The notes: generated by a model not told the origin, from the sequence alone. A stretch of DNA of 64,000 nt from Phyllobacterium zundukense (GCF_025452195.1 NZ_CP104973.1:2773001-2837000); one strand, 5' to 3'; shown: positions 8,449-16,708, numbered from the stretch's first letter. A program made the numbers and translations.

Positions 8449-9954
8449 TCACTCCTGAACCAAACTCCCCAACAAATCCGAAAGAACAAAAGCTGCTGCT
8501 GCAGGAAGATCCTCGGCAATCAGGCCGAAACGCAGGCTGCGTGCCGCCGCGCCGTGAATGAAGACCGCCGCACAGGCGGCCTCGAATGCAGGCATGCCCT
8601 GTGCCATCAAACCGGCGGCAAGACCCGCGAGAACGTCGCCCGAACCTGCGGTGGCCAAAAGCGGCGTACCATTGGTATTGATCGCGGCGCGACCATCAGG
8701 CGATGCGATAACAGTGTCGGCGCCCTTATAGATGATGATCGCATGGGAACGGGCAGCAGCCGCGCGGGCCCGTTCGACCTTTGAAGGCATGTCTTTCTCG
8801 CCAATATCGGGAAAGAGACGTTTGAACTCGCCATCGTGCGGTGTCAGCACCAGGCGGATTTCCGGTGCGCTGCGCGAGGCGTTGAAGAGGATGTCCGGAT
8901 GGTCCCGAAACGATGTGATCGCGTCGGCATCGAAGACCAGTTTCGCAGCCTGGTTCCGCAGCAGGGCGAGGGCAAAGTCGCGGGCTTTTTCACCAATACC
9001 GAAACCCGGTCCGAGAACGAAGCTTGTGGCCTTGCGTGTTTCGATAAAAGATCGCAAATCTTCCGGGTGGTCGCAGCGGCTGAGCATGATCGAGGTCAGG
9101 TGGGCGGCATTGACGCCTAGCGCTTCCGCCGGCGACAGAAGTGTCACGGCGCCCGCACCGCTTCTAGCCGCCGCCAATGCCGATAGCCGCGCGGCGCCTG
9201 TTGCGGTCGCACCGCCGGAAAACACTGCAACGTGACCGCGCTTGTACTTGTGGGTATTGGCTCCCGGCGCCGGCAGCAGGCCTCGCCAAAGGTCGCGCGT
9301 GTTTTCAAAACAGCGTGGTTGGATATCGTGCAGAATGTCCTCGGCTATGCCGATATCTGCGACGGTCAACTCGCCGCACAGACGCCGCCCCGGATACAGC
9401 AAGTGGCCGGGTTTCTTGCGGAAAAACGTGATTGTGCTTGTCGCGTTGAACACCGGACCGAGCGGCTGGCCAGTCAAGCCATCAAGCCCCGAAGGCACAT
9501 CGACGGCGACGCGCTTAACCGGGGCTTCGTTGGCGCGCCCGATCGCGGCGGCCGCTTCGCCTGTCACCTCTTTGTTCAATCCTGCACCGAACAGCGCATC
9601 GACAATGAGGCTGCCCGAGTTTGGCCGGAACTCCCCGATGGGACGCGGCTGGAGCGGACAGTCCTGAAGCGCTCGTGCCGCATCGGTCTGCGGCTTCGGT
9701 GTGCCGGATGACCAGACATCTACCGTCGCACCGCTCTCGGCGAGCAGCCTTGCAACGACATAGCCATCACCGCCATTGTTTCCGGGTCCGCACAGGACAT
9801 GAAATTGCGATGTGCCGCCATGTTTGGCGAGAAGGTGGCGGGCAACGGCAGAACCGGCATTCAGCATCAGGCCGTAGCCATCGCAAGGACCGGCCGCGAT
9901 CGTCCGCCTGTCCGCTTCACCCATCTCTCCAGGCGTCAAAATTTCGTGGGTCAT
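8449..9954 (-). CDS. nnr: Bifunctional NAD(P)H-hydrate epimerase / ADP-dependent dehydratase
   Basis: 501 residues with two fused domains. The N-terminal YjeF_N epimerase carries GPGNNGGDGYVVARLL at about 56-71 and interconverts the R and S forms of damaged NAD(P)HX. The C-terminal ribokinase-like domain is the dehydratase that restores NAD(P)H at the cost of ADP; its signature TAGSGDVLAGLAAG is at about 435-448 and FVLGPGFGIG lies earlier in the same domain. The length is normal for the fused form. The gene stands alone on the minus strand, with the repeat at 8371-8437 after it. Confidence 0.95.
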   Translation of the reverse strand: MTHEILTPGEMGEADRRTIAAGPCDGYGLMLNAGSAVARHLLAKHGGTSQFHVLCGPGNNGGDGYVVARLLAESGATVDVWSSGTPKPQTDAARALQDCPLQPRPIGEFRPNSGSLIVDALFGAGLNKEVTGEAAAAIGRANEAPVKRVAVDVPSGLDGLTGQPLGPVFNATSTITFFRKKPGHLLYPGRRLCGELTVADIGIAEDILHDIQPRCFENTRDLWRGLLPAPGANTHKYKRGHVAVFSGGATATGAARLSALAAARSGAGAVTLLSPAEALGVNAAHLTSIMLSRCDHPEDLRSFIETRKATSFVLGPGFGIGEKARDFALALLRNQAAKLVFDADAITSFRDHPDILFNASRSAPEIRLVLTPHDGEFKRLFPDIGEKDMPSKVERARAAAARSHAIIIYKGADTVIASPDGRAAINTNGTPLLATAGSGDVLAGLAAGLMAQGMPAFEAACAAVFIHGAAARSLRFGLIAEDLPAAAAFVLSDLLGSLVQE

Positions 9955-9955
9955 T

Positions 9956-9976
9956 TAGGGTCAGGACCTATTGATA
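9956..9976. repeat. Short shared motif AGGGTCAGGACC
   Basis: TTAGGGTCAGGACCTATTGA immediately upstream of nnr matches the reverse complement of 20281-20303 at nearly every position. Only two copies are visible here, so it may be part of a genome-wide repeat or a shared binding site. Confidence 0.4.
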
Positions 9977-10100
9977 TGATCGAAATGGAATTTCTGCGAA
10001 CAAAGTAGAGGTTTCGCAACTGCCGCGTAACCCTTCAACGCAGCAATGCATCCAAAGTTCATTTCGAACGTTCCTGTGTTGCAACTTTTGGAGGTAAGTC

Positions 10101-10349
10101 ATGGCTGTAACAGGCATCAAGGAAAATATGGAAGTCATCGGAGCGGATGGTGTCCATGTCGGCACGGTGGACCGTGTGGATGGCGCGCGCATCAAACTGA
10201 CGAAAAAGGATAGCGGGGAGGGCTCGCACAGGGGCCATCATCATTATATTTCAACGTCGCTGGTCGCGGAAGTGGAAGGCAACAAGGTTCGGCTGTCGGC
10301 CAATTCGGATGTGGCAGTGATGTTTGAAGAAGAGAAATCCGAAAAGTAA
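10101..10349 (+). CDS. DUF2171 domain-containing protein
   Basis: 82 residues. The pattern M-x-V-I-G-A-D-G-V-H-V-G-T-V-D near the start, followed by KLTKKDSGEGSHRGHHHYI and a final VRLSANSDVA strand, matches DUF2171, a small PRC-barrel-like family. A strong ribosome site (TGGAGG) precedes the ATG. Function is unknown; relatives often occur with stress genes, which would fit its neighbours. It lies between nnr and a DUF6665 gene and is transcribed toward the latter. Confidence 0.85.
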   Translation: MAVTGIKENMEVIGADGVHVGTVDRVDGARIKLTKKDSGEGSHRGHHHYISTSLVAEVEGNKVRLSANSDVAVMFEEEKSEK

Positions 10350-10380
10350 TCTTTATCGCCTGAAGAGCTCTTCAGGCCTG

Positions 10381-10689
10381 TCAGACAGCACCCAACCGCA
10401 CCAGCACCGCACGCGGAATGCCGTAGTGGCGGATCGCATCGTCGTGATTTCGCAGGCCGCATAATTCGCGCTGGATGAAATAGGCGTGGACTGCACGTGC
10501 CGCCGCCTTGAGCTCGGGCAGGCGCTCCGGTTCCGGTGCGGCGTGAAGCTTTTCCAATGTCTGTTCGACCTTTTCTCCGGCACGGCCAAGCGCGGCGGCC
10601 ATTTCCGCCATGATTTCCATATCAAGGGCGTTTGGCGGGCTGTCGCGGTCGAACCTGGCGGCGATGCTTTGCGGTGGTCTGAATGACAT
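10381..10689 (-). CDS. DUF6665 family protein
   Basis: 102 residues, mostly helical. The segments NALDMEIMAEMAAALGRAGEKVE and FIQRELCGLRNHDDAIRHYGIP, read as two separate blocks, fit the rhizobial DUF6665 family as I recall it. It converges on the DUF2171 gene (31 bases between their stops). Nothing in the sequence indicates an enzymatic role. Confidence 0.7.
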   Translation of the reverse strand: MSFRPPQSIAARFDRDSPPNALDMEIMAEMAAALGRAGEKVEQTLEKLHAAPEPERLPELKAAARAVHAYFIQRELCGLRNHDDAIRHYGIPRAVLVRLGAV

Positions 10690-10762
10690 GGCGGTCTATC
10701 AATTCTTGGCTACGGGATGGCTGCGATTCGAGCATAAAGCCCATGCGCGCGCAAGAAGCGGC

Positions 10763-10787
10763 GGAACATTAGCGGACGCGGGGGATT
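10763..10787 (+). promoter_or_regulatory. EcfG (general stress sigma factor)-like promoter
   Basis: GGAAC at 10763-10767, an 18-base spacer, then TT at 10786-10787, which fits the GGAAC-N18/19-TT rule for alphaproteobacterial EcfG/RpoE2. The -10 reads GATT instead of CGTT, so this is the weakest of the three sites. It lies 25 bases before the start of the proline-rich small gene. Confidence 0.5.
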
Positions 10788-10812
10788 ACCTTTGAAAGGA
10801 AGGAGGTACGAT

Positions 10813-11022
10813 ATGGGCGATCCAGCACCAATTCCGAAGCCAGGACCAGACACGAACCGGCCGGTTGATCCGGGCCCCGTACCGCGGCCCGAAGAATTGC
10901 CCCCCGAACCCAATCCGCTGCCAGGCGAGATTCCGGTGGAAGAACCGCCACCCGACCGTTTGCCCGACGAAATGCCGGTGCCTAACCCCGACGAGGTGCA
11001 GGAACCGCCAAAGCACGTGTGA
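10813..11022 (+). CDS. Small proline-rich protein
   Basis: 69 residues, of which about a third are proline and many others acidic, with repeats such as PVPRPEELPPEPNPLPGE. No signal peptide or membrane segment is present, and such a chain is expected to be disordered. I chose ATG 10813 because GGAAGGAGG lies just upstream; an in-frame ATG at 10792 lacks a site. An EcfG-like promoter precedes it, which suggests general stress control. I do not know its function. Confidence 0.65.
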   Translation: MGDPAPIPKPGPDTNRPVDPGPVPRPEELPPEPNPLPGEIPVEEPPPDRLPDEMPVPNPDEVQEPPKHV

Positions 11023-11068
11023 CGGTTCGGGCGCCGTGGATTTTCGCGGCGCCCAGCTATCATCTCAA

Positions 11069-11485
11069 CTAGCGTTGCTGATTACCGTATCCGCCTGGTC
11101 TGCTGACTGGAGGAATGTAAATATCGGGCTGGCTTGGGGGGCGACTGTCATTTCGCGACGGCCTTGCAGGACGCGGCGTATCGGGACGGTCTGCACGAGC
11201 TTGTTGCCTGCGGCGCCAGTCATCACGGCTACCTGAATTGTCACGCCAGTCATTGCGACCGCGGTAGTCATACCGGTTTCCATCATAACGGCGGTAATTG
11301 TAGCGAGGCCTGTTGTAGTAGCGAGGTCCGTTATAGAATCCGTCATCATAAATGGTGGTGCCGTAATAGCCGCCATATCCGCTGTACCCGCCATAGTAGG
11401 GACCGGTGGTTTCGACGCAGCCGGCGGCCGACAGGCCCGACAGGCCGACTACGGCGGCGATCATAAGTGATCTTATTGACATCAT
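11069..11485 (-). CDS. Hypothetical tyrosine/arginine-rich lipoprotein
   Basis: About 138 residues. The N-terminus carries a lipobox (LSGLSAAGC), so it is likely anchored to a membrane. Next comes a Gly/Tyr-rich stretch (YYGGYSGYGGYYG), then Arg/Tyr/Asn-rich and Pro-rich segments, all low complexity. I chose ATG 11485, which has GGGAGGA just upstream; ATG 11482 is equally possible. An EcfG-like promoter at 11525-11549 precedes it. Similar Tyr/Arg-rich secreted proteins are common in rhizobia without a known role. Confidence 0.75.
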   Translation of the reverse strand: MMSIRSLMIAAVVGLSGLSAAGCVETTGPYYGGYSGYGGYYGTTIYDDGFYNGPRYYNRPRYNYRRYDGNRYDYRGRNDWRDNSGSRDDWRRRQQARADRPDTPRPARPSRNDSRPPSQPDIYIPPVSRPGGYGNQQR

Positions 11486-11524
11486 GAGTCCTCCCGACTG
11501 GTGCTCAGTCGCTGTGATTTGTTC

Positions 11525-11549
11525 AACAAATGCACGACAAAAAGGTTCC
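11525..11549 (-). promoter_or_regulatory. EcfG-like promoter
   Basis: On the minus strand GGAAC is at 11549-11545, the spacer is 18 bases, and TT is at 11526-11525 (-10 TGTT). The gene start at 11485 would then have a leader of about 30 bases containing the GGGAGGA ribosome site. Confidence 0.6.
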
Positions 11550-11592
11550 AGCGTGTTCATTGGTGAATGCGGTCGGTTTCGAGCGGGCGAGG

Positions 11593-12756
11593 TTATCCTG
11601 TGGCGTTTACCCGCAAATCTATGGCTTTGCCAAGCTGCACGCCAGGCCGTTCGATAAAGATATGCACAGCGAGTGCGCTAACGACCAATAGTGCCAAAGT
11701 CCCAAACACAACAACCCAGTGTCCCGCGTCGGATATCTGGGTGAACCGTCGCACCGGACCGATGGCAAAAACAAGGTAGAGAGCGGGTCCCTGCAGGAGG
11801 TAGATACCGTAACTGATATCGCCCAGCCGGACTGACGGTTTTGCAGTCAGCAAACCGAAGAGGGTAGCACCGCTTACAAGCATATAGAACACGACACCTG
11901 CGAGGACGGCGACGCCTGGCTGATAGGCGGTGGAACAGGTCCAGAATATCATTACGAGAACGGCGATGCCGATGGAGGAAAGGGCGGCTGGAGGAAGTTT
12001 CAACAGGACGTCTTCAAATTCGAGAGATGCACAGACCATGCCCAGTGCGAACAAGGTAAATAAGGTCCAGTCCGGACCCGCGCCCATCAATGCGAAGACA
12101 GTACAGAAAACAGCGAGGAAGATCGCAAAGGGCAGATGTTTGCCGTTGCTCCTGGCAAAGAGCGCGAGGACGGGCAGGGCGAAGTAAAAGTACCATTCGT
12201 ACCGGAGCGTCCAGGTTACGCCCGCAACGATTGTGTAGGAGCCGGTGTCACCATTCATGTCGACGAGCGGAAAAAAACCAAGTGCCAGATTATTTGCAAC
12301 CTGAAGAAAGTAAGCTTCGGGCGCAACGTTCAACTGGCCGCCCACGCGGTAAAACGCAATGAAGACAGCAAGCCCGATCGTGAAAAAATATACGGGTCCA
12401 AGCCTGAAAAAACGCCCCATCATCAATTTGGGAAAGTCAAGCAACCCCTTGGCCCGGATGATTTTTCCCCAGAAAAGATAGCCGGTTATGATGAAGAAGA
12501 AAGATACGCAGACCTGCCCGATAAGGGTGTAGAACTGCGAAGGCGGCGCAGCCCAAAGGCCGGTCCGGATAAACTGGTAATAGATAACCGAATGATGAAG
12601 CGCAACGCCAAGGGCCAAAAATCCGCGAGCTCCATCGATTGAACTGACCCTGAAGCCAGTCGACGCAAAACCAGCCCTGCCAAAGACAGGAAGACGGGCC
12701 AAAAGCAGAAGGAGCACCGTACATGCAAACGCCGGCCAGATGTCATAAACGCTCAT
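11593..12756 (-). CDS. Acyltransferase family 3 (OafA/YrhL-type) membrane protein
   Basis: 387 residues with about ten hydrophobic segments. The family signature near the start, GARGFLALGVALHHSVIYY, contains the histidine expected for transfer of acyl groups. Later membrane motifs (FFIITGYLFWGKI, SYGIYLLQGP) and the C-terminal ERPGVQLGK are typical of acyltransferase-3 proteins. These enzymes O-acetylate or otherwise acylate surface polysaccharides or lipids at the inner membrane; the substrate here is unknown. The gene stands alone on the minus strand. Confidence 0.88.
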   Translation of the reverse strand: MSVYDIWPAFACTVLLLLLARLPVFGRAGFASTGFRVSSIDGARGFLALGVALHHSVIYYQFIRTGLWAAPPSQFYTLIGQVCVSFFFIITGYLFWGKIIRAKGLLDFPKLMMGRFFRLGPVYFFTIGLAVFIAFYRVGGQLNVAPEAYFLQVANNLALGFFPLVDMNGDTGSYTIVAGVTWTLRYEWYFYFALPVLALFARSNGKHLPFAIFLAVFCTVFALMGAGPDWTLFTLFALGMVCASLEFEDVLLKLPPAALSSIGIAVLVMIFWTCSTAYQPGVAVLAGVVFYMLVSGATLFGLLTAKPSVRLGDISYGIYLLQGPALYLVFAIGPVRRFTQISDAGHWVVVFGTLALLVVSALAVHIFIERPGVQLGKAIDLRVNATG

Positions 12757-12910
12757 TGTGCCCCCCGCGTTTGAATTGCAAGGGCTCTAGCTGAATGATT
12801 GCCGGTGTCAAGATCGGCAAGCGCGATATATCCCGAGCACTCCGGACTTGACAGGCTTTGCGTTTTCAGAGGTGATTCGCTACCATGCTTTTTTCGTAGG
12901 AGTGAGTGCC

Positions 12911-13132
12911 ATGCGTATTGCATCCCCGCGATCTGCCGAAGACGATGAACAGCGCGAAGCAGAATGGCGCGAGGCACTGCGCGACCAGTTCCTCGACAAG
13001 GTTTCATCGAAAGAGATGTACGCCATCGCACAAGAGGCGCTAGCTGCCGGATGGGGATTGCAGGAGGTCCAGCGCGCGATCGATGCTTTGGTCGAAAACA
13101 AGGCTCGCCAAGCCGGAGCCGGCTCCTGTTGA
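12911..13132 (+). CDS. Small hypothetical protein
   Basis: 73 residues, strongly helical and charged (DDEQREAEWREALRDQF, then KEMYAIAQEALAAGWG). Start ATG 12911 has TAGGAG nine bases upstream. No signal peptide or membrane segment. No family recognised. The coding look (charged, few rare patterns) and the ribosome site make it a plausible gene; it converges on the gene at 13154. Confidence 0.6.
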   Translation: MRIASPRSAEDDEQREAEWREALRDQFLDKVSSKEMYAIAQEALAAGWGLQEVQRAIDALVENKARQAGAGSC

Positions 13133-13153
13133 TGAGTTCGCCTGTTCACCCCA

Positions 13154-13390
13154 TCATCGACCCTGAGATGTATCCTTTCGATCAGGGTACAACTCCGGAA
13201 TTTTTACGACCTTTACCTTGCTGAAGGCGGTGTGCTTCTTGATGGAATAAGCACCCTTCGAGCGTTTCAGCACGTCGGATAACCTCTCCGGTTCATGCTT
13301 GGTCTTGGGCATGTGCTGCTTGCTCGCGTCCATAAGATGACCGGGTGCAGTCGGCATTCTCCGGACAAAATGTTGTGATGATCCTCCCAT
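13154..13390 (-). CDS. Small basic hypothetical protein
   Basis: 78 residues rich in Lys, Arg and His (MPKTKHEPERLSDVLKR, then AYSIKKHTAFSKVKVVKIP). The start ATG 13390 has AAGGAG eight bases upstream. No signal or membrane segment. Family unknown; the basic charge could suit nucleic-acid or membrane binding, but that is a guess. It sits downstream of the DUF982 gene on the same strand. Confidence 0.6.
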   Translation of the reverse strand: MGGSSQHFVRRMPTAPGHLMDASKQHMPKTKHEPERLSDVLKRSKGAYSIKKHTAFSKVKVVKIPELYPDRKDTSQGR

Positions 13391-13458
13391 GGCAGTCACT
13401 CCTTCCCAAATTGCAATATTATACAACGCTGGTGGCGGTGGAAAGTTGCCCGTTTTCT

Positions 13459-13767
13459 TTATGAAAGCCGCCGCCGTGCCTTGTGCAGCTTCTTGACTTT
13501 TCCTGCTGGCGGTAACCGCGTCGGTTCATCGACGTAGTTGCCAGCTTCTTTTGCTGCTTCGATGAAGGCGACGCGTGCGGCTCCGGGGGAGAGCTTACGT
13601 TCAAGACAGGACAGAAGGGCCTCCCTCGCGACGGAAAGTTTCTTTCCCTGCTCGATCGGCCAGTCGTTCAAGAGACACTCGGCAGCGCGCAATGCGGAGG
13701 TGACCACGCGCATCCTGCCGGGCTGGCTTGTCATGATCCTCACGGCGTTGAACGGTCGATCATCCAT
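13459..13767 (-). CDS. DUF982 domain-containing protein
   Basis: About 102 residues. The conserved DUF982 core is visible: an aromatic near the start, a VRIM strand, then AAECLLNDWP, a variable helix and ARVAFIEAAKEAG. The family is small and largely restricted to rhizobia; its function is unknown. ATG 13767 includes the whole domain, but a perfect EcfG-type promoter just upstream (13775-13800) would start transcription at about this codon, so translation may be leaderless or begin at ATG 13734, which has TGAGG before it. The basic C-terminal tail (KVKKLHKARRRLS) is unusual for the family. Confidence 0.8.
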   Translation of the reverse strand: MDDRPFNAVRIMTSQPGRMRVVTSALRAAECLLNDWPIEQGKKLSVAREALLSCLERKLSPGAARVAFIEAAKEAGNYVDEPTRLPPAGKVKKLHKARRRLS

Positions 13768-13774
13768 CGACCCG

Positions 13775-13800
13775 AACGGAAAACCAACGGACCGAGTTCC
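13775..13800 (-). promoter_or_regulatory. EcfG-like promoter, consensus match
   Basis: On the minus strand GGAAC (13800-13796), 17 bases, CGTT (13778-13775). This matches the alphaproteobacterial EcfG consensus exactly and points to the DUF982 gene. The predicted start of transcription falls close to ATG 13767. Confidence 0.65.
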
Positions 13801-13828
13801 GTAAGTCCCGGTAGTCAATTGGTACTAA

Positions 13829-13987
13829 TCAGGACGATTTCGCCCTCGTTTGGGCAACAATTTCTTCATCGCCCGACTGATCCGCCTGAGGGAATTTCGC
13901 AAGCGCCTTCGATGCTTCATCCTCAAATAACTCTGAAGGTTTTTGCCGTTGTCCGCCATATCGCTCCCTTGTGTCAGCCGTCAGCAT
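13829..13987 (-). CDS. Very small hypothetical protein
   Basis: 52 residues, hydrophilic (MLTADTRERYGGQRQKPSEL at the start). The ATG at 13987 has AGGAC five bases upstream. A longer version from 14047 lacks such a site. There is no recognisable domain. The ribosome site is the main support; it could be chance. Confidence 0.35.
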   Translation of the reverse strand: MLTADTRERYGGQRQKPSELFEDEASKALAKFPQADQSGDEEIVAQTRAKSS

Positions 13988-14100
13988 TACCGTCCTGTGC
14001 TCTGAGCAACCGGGAGCAGGGTACCAGCCAAACAATGCCAAACGCAAATCCCCAAGCAGAGGCGCATTGAGGAAAACATTGGGATAGCAGGCCTGGAATG

Positions 14101-14138
14101 TAAAAAAACCTAGCGCTTGTCAAGCCACTAGGTTTGAT
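14101..14138 (-). terminator. Intrinsic terminator after the DUF2971 gene
   Basis: On the minus strand the stem AAACCTAG / CTAGGTTT with an inner GGCTTGACAAGC part is followed by seven T residues. It lies about 140 bases past the stop of the DUF2971 gene and would end that operon. Confidence 0.75.
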
Positions 14139-14275
14139 ACACACGTCATAAGGATTCACCGCACTGGGGTTCACGGTCGAGCAGGTTGATGCGTTTTCGT
14201 GTAAGCATGGATGAATGCAAGTTGTATTAGCGATCGACGCGTCGACGTGGTTTTTTTGCTGTGAATTCCACCGGC

Positions 14276-15196
14276 TTAGATGTTTTGTATTCCCACCTTC
14301 CCACGGGCCTGTATAGGGATAGCCTGCATGAGCTCAATATTGGGATAATCTGCGCTCAAATCCAGAATCTCAGCCTTGTCGCCGTCAGACATTTGAATCC
14401 CGTAGATAATACCGTCGAGCTCATTTATTCCAAACCGAATATCCTCAAACGGCGCAGCCTTGTTACGTCCGTGCCCCGAAGAGATTCTCCATTCTTTTTC
14501 GTAAGTCCAGTCCGACATCTTGGTATAGATAATCGCGTCGGTCATCTCTCTATTATTGATCGATTCCAGTCCGGCGAGGCTATTTATCAGATATGACTCG
14601 GTAAAAAATGAGGGTCTAACATCAGTATAGACGATTGGCTTCGCCATCCCGAATGGGCTGTCGAATGCAGATATTGACCTGAAGCGCATCACCACACCCC
14701 TGTGGGAATTGGAGTAATGCGACCACATCAAGCTGATATCCGGCGCAACCGTAAGCGATAATATTTTAATCGGTAACAACGCCTCCATAACGTCGCTTTG
14801 ATTCCGGGGAGTGTTCCGACGTATTACATCGAAGCTTTCATCAATTGCACCGGACATTCTGGTGAGCAGTTCTCGCTTTGACATGCCCGGGTAGTTTATG
14901 CGCATGAACTCAAGTGCAACTCCCAGTTGATTTCCTATCGGCACCTGTTGGTCGCTCGAGTATAGCTCCCATATTTTTTCCAGTGCGCGCTTTTTCACTT
15001 TATCAACGTCGATCCCTTCGATTGTAACATTCAGTTGCATCTCAAAAGGATCATTGAGCGTCGCAGCCGTTGACCAGCGCAGAGTTTGATTGCGAAGTAC
15101 TGCCTTTGCAGTACTTTCACTCATATACTTGAAAAAATGGATGCGATTGTTGGTCCACCCTCTTGGGACATTTGAAAGGGTTGCATCCCAGTTCAT
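14276..15196 (-). CDS. DUF2971 domain-containing protein
   Basis: 306 residues. DUF2971 signatures are clear: FFKYMSESTAKAVLRNQTLRW at the start, LNDPFEM, and the central LMWSHYSNSHRGVVMRF, followed by a late EKEWRI motif. The family is widespread, patchy in occurrence and of unknown activity; members are often found in accessory and defence-rich DNA. Its start overlaps the stop of an upstream helix-turn-helix gene by four bases, so the two form an operon ending at the terminator at 14101-14138. Base composition looks lower in GC than the core genes, and tRNA-Asn lies close by, which together suggest transfer. Confidence 0.85.
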   Translation of the reverse strand: MNWDATLSNVPRGWTNNRIHFFKYMSESTAKAVLRNQTLRWSTAATLNDPFEMQLNVTIEGIDVDKVKKRALEKIWELYSSDQQVPIGNQLGVALEFMRINYPGMSKRELLTRMSGAIDESFDVIRRNTPRNQSDVMEALLPIKILSLTVAPDISLMWSHYSNSHRGVVMRFRSISAFDSPFGMAKPIVYTDVRPSFFTESYLINSLAGLESINNREMTDAIIYTKMSDWTYEKEWRISSGHGRNKAAPFEDIRFGINELDGIIYGIQMSDGDKAEILDLSADYPNIELMQAIPIQARGKVGIQNI

Positions 15197-15410
15197 TTTT
15201 TCACCAGCTTGACGCCCGTTCCGTTGATGAACTCTATGCTTGCCGCCTGAAGCGCGTTCATTATAGCTGCAAGATTATAGAAGGCACACGCCTGCCGTTG
15301 TCAAAGTCGCGGAAAGTGCGCTCACTGAGGTTTGATGCCTCGGCGAGTTTACTCTGAGACCAATCCAAGAGTCCTCGTGCGGCTCGCGATTGAGCGGGTG
15401 AGAGTGACAT
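15193..15410 (-). pseudogene. XRE-type helix-turn-helix regulator, frameshifted
   Basis: From ATG 15410 (AAGGA upstream) the frame reads MSLSPAQSRAARGLLDWSQ, then KLAEASNLSERTFRDFDNGR, RVPS, then shifts. The next frame continues NLAAIMNALQAASIEFING and ends KLVKK at TGA 15193-15195. The segment is 3n+2 bases, so one missing base near 15275 restores a 72-residue XRE-family protein that ends with the usual ALxxAxIEFI. The restored stop overlaps the DUF2971 start (ATGA). As read, the product stops after about 50 residues. There is no obvious slippery heptamer, so I favour a mutation or a sequence error over programmed frameshifting. Confidence 0.75.
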
Positions 15411-15643
15411 TGCCAAATCCTTTTTACCTATTTTCGTTTATCACACGCGAAAACCGTTGACACTCAGGTTCGATTTCTGGACGGTTCGCCGAGAGCCACA
15501 GGTCTCGTCCTAATCGACGACCTTAAGATAGATCTCGCGGAGCCAAATCCGGAGTCGAACCAAACTGCGTTAGGGAAATAGTAGGGAAGGTTTGTGTGGT
15601 GACCACAATTGCCTAACGATATCGATACGTCAGGCCATTGTAG

Positions 15644-15718
15644 TGGCTCCCCGGGCCGGATTCGAACCAGCGACCGATCGGTTAACAGCCGATTGCTCTA
15701 CCACTGAGCTACCGGGGA
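15644..15718 (-). tRNA. tRNA-Asn (anticodon GTT)
   Basis: On the minus strand the cloverleaf is complete: acceptor TCCCCGG/CCGGGGA, D-arm AGCTCAGTGGTAGAGC, anticodon arm CGGCTGTTAACCG with GTT, T-arm GGTTCGAATCC, discriminator G and encoded CCA (15644-15646). Confidence 0.97.
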
Positions 15719-15882
15719 ATAGCTGCTTATTTCATCAGCGAAGTGGCCTATAGCAAAAGGGTTTCGCTTTTGCAAAGGACCATTTCGCTTTTTTTCGACT
15801 TATGTGCATAACAGAATGATGACATGGGGCGAAAGCGTTCCTACATCAGGCTTTTGGTATGGTTTAACGAAAGAGAAGTTTT

Positions 15883-16203
15883 TTGTCGGAAGACAGGAAA
15901 GATAACGAAAACCAGGCGAATTCCGCGCCTCACAGCCACCGGAAGCGCCGGCACATGCGCCTTTTTGGCCGCCATATACCCGTTCCGCAATCGGTGGCGA
16001 TGCGTCGCACGCTTGGCGGCGCTCTGGTTGCGGGGGGTGCGCTCGGGTTCCTGCCTGTTCTCGGTTTCTGGATGGTCCCGCTCGGTCTGGTCGTCCTTTC
16101 ACAGGATTCGGCGCTGGTACGACGTAAACGCCGTCAGATCGAAGTGAAACTCGGCCGTCGCTGGAAAAGCGGCTGGTTTGCATCGGACAAGGACAAAGGC
16201 TGA
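15883..16203 (+). CDS. Hypothetical membrane protein
   Basis: 106 residues. A basic N-terminal part (HSHRKRRHMRLFGRHIPVP) is followed by one long or two short hydrophobic segments (LGGALVAGGALGFLPVLGFW, then MVPLGLVVLS) and a basic tail (RRKRRQIEVKLGRRWKSG). It is probably an inner-membrane protein of unknown function; I do not recognise a named family. The TTG at 15883 has AGAGAAG upstream; an internal ATG at 15955 would still keep the membrane part. Confidence 0.7.
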   Translation: MSEDRKDNENQANSAPHSHRKRRHMRLFGRHIPVPQSVAMRRTLGGALVAGGALGFLPVLGFWMVPLGLVVLSQDSALVRRKRRQIEVKLGRRWKSGWFASDKDKG

Positions 16204-16377
16204 ACGCTTCTGTTGGCAAGCAACGTCGGGACAGCTACGATTGTTTCGCGGCGTCTCATTTTACGTATTGCGGCACAAAACAAAAACGGCTATTCGGAAT
16301 GCCGCAAGTGACGCTGTTCGGAGATGAATTTTGTCACTTCCACAAGTAGTTAATTTCATTAGCTATTTTGACTTTGA

Positions 16378-16451
16378 GGCCTCGTGGCGGAGTGGTTACG
16401 CAGAGGACTGCAAATCCTTGCACCCCGGTTCGATTCCGGGCGAGGCCTCCA
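16378..16451 (+). tRNA. tRNA-Cys (anticodon GCA)
   Basis: Acceptor GGCCTCG/CGAGGCC, anticodon arm AGGACTGCAAATCCT with GCA, T-arm CGGTTCGATTCCG, discriminator T and encoded CCA at 16449-16451. 74 bases. Confidence 0.97.
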
Positions 16452-16708
16452 TTCACCAAAACCCATTTAATAAGTAATTGATTTTCTTAAGTGTGGCGGG
16501 ATCGGATCCACCCACTCAACTGGGCGTGGCAGCACACCTATCGATATTGAAGCGTGCGGCTTTTCAAGGCAACCGTCCGGTCGTCGAGTCGATTCAATGA
16601 TAGAACGAACGAGTTCGACGCCGTCCTGCGGAGTTCCAAAGAGGGCCGACCAATCGAACCAAAATGCCTCCCAAACGTTGGCTTGATGTTTTGAAGGGAG
16701 GCGCAAAA

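Noticed and set aside
15250..15300. Programmed frameshift in the HTH gene
   Set aside because: No slippery heptamer or downstream structure at the shift; a one-base loss is simpler.
15411..15643. Integration (att) site beside tRNA-Asn
   Set aside because: I find no direct repeat of the tRNA 3' end and no integrase in the window.
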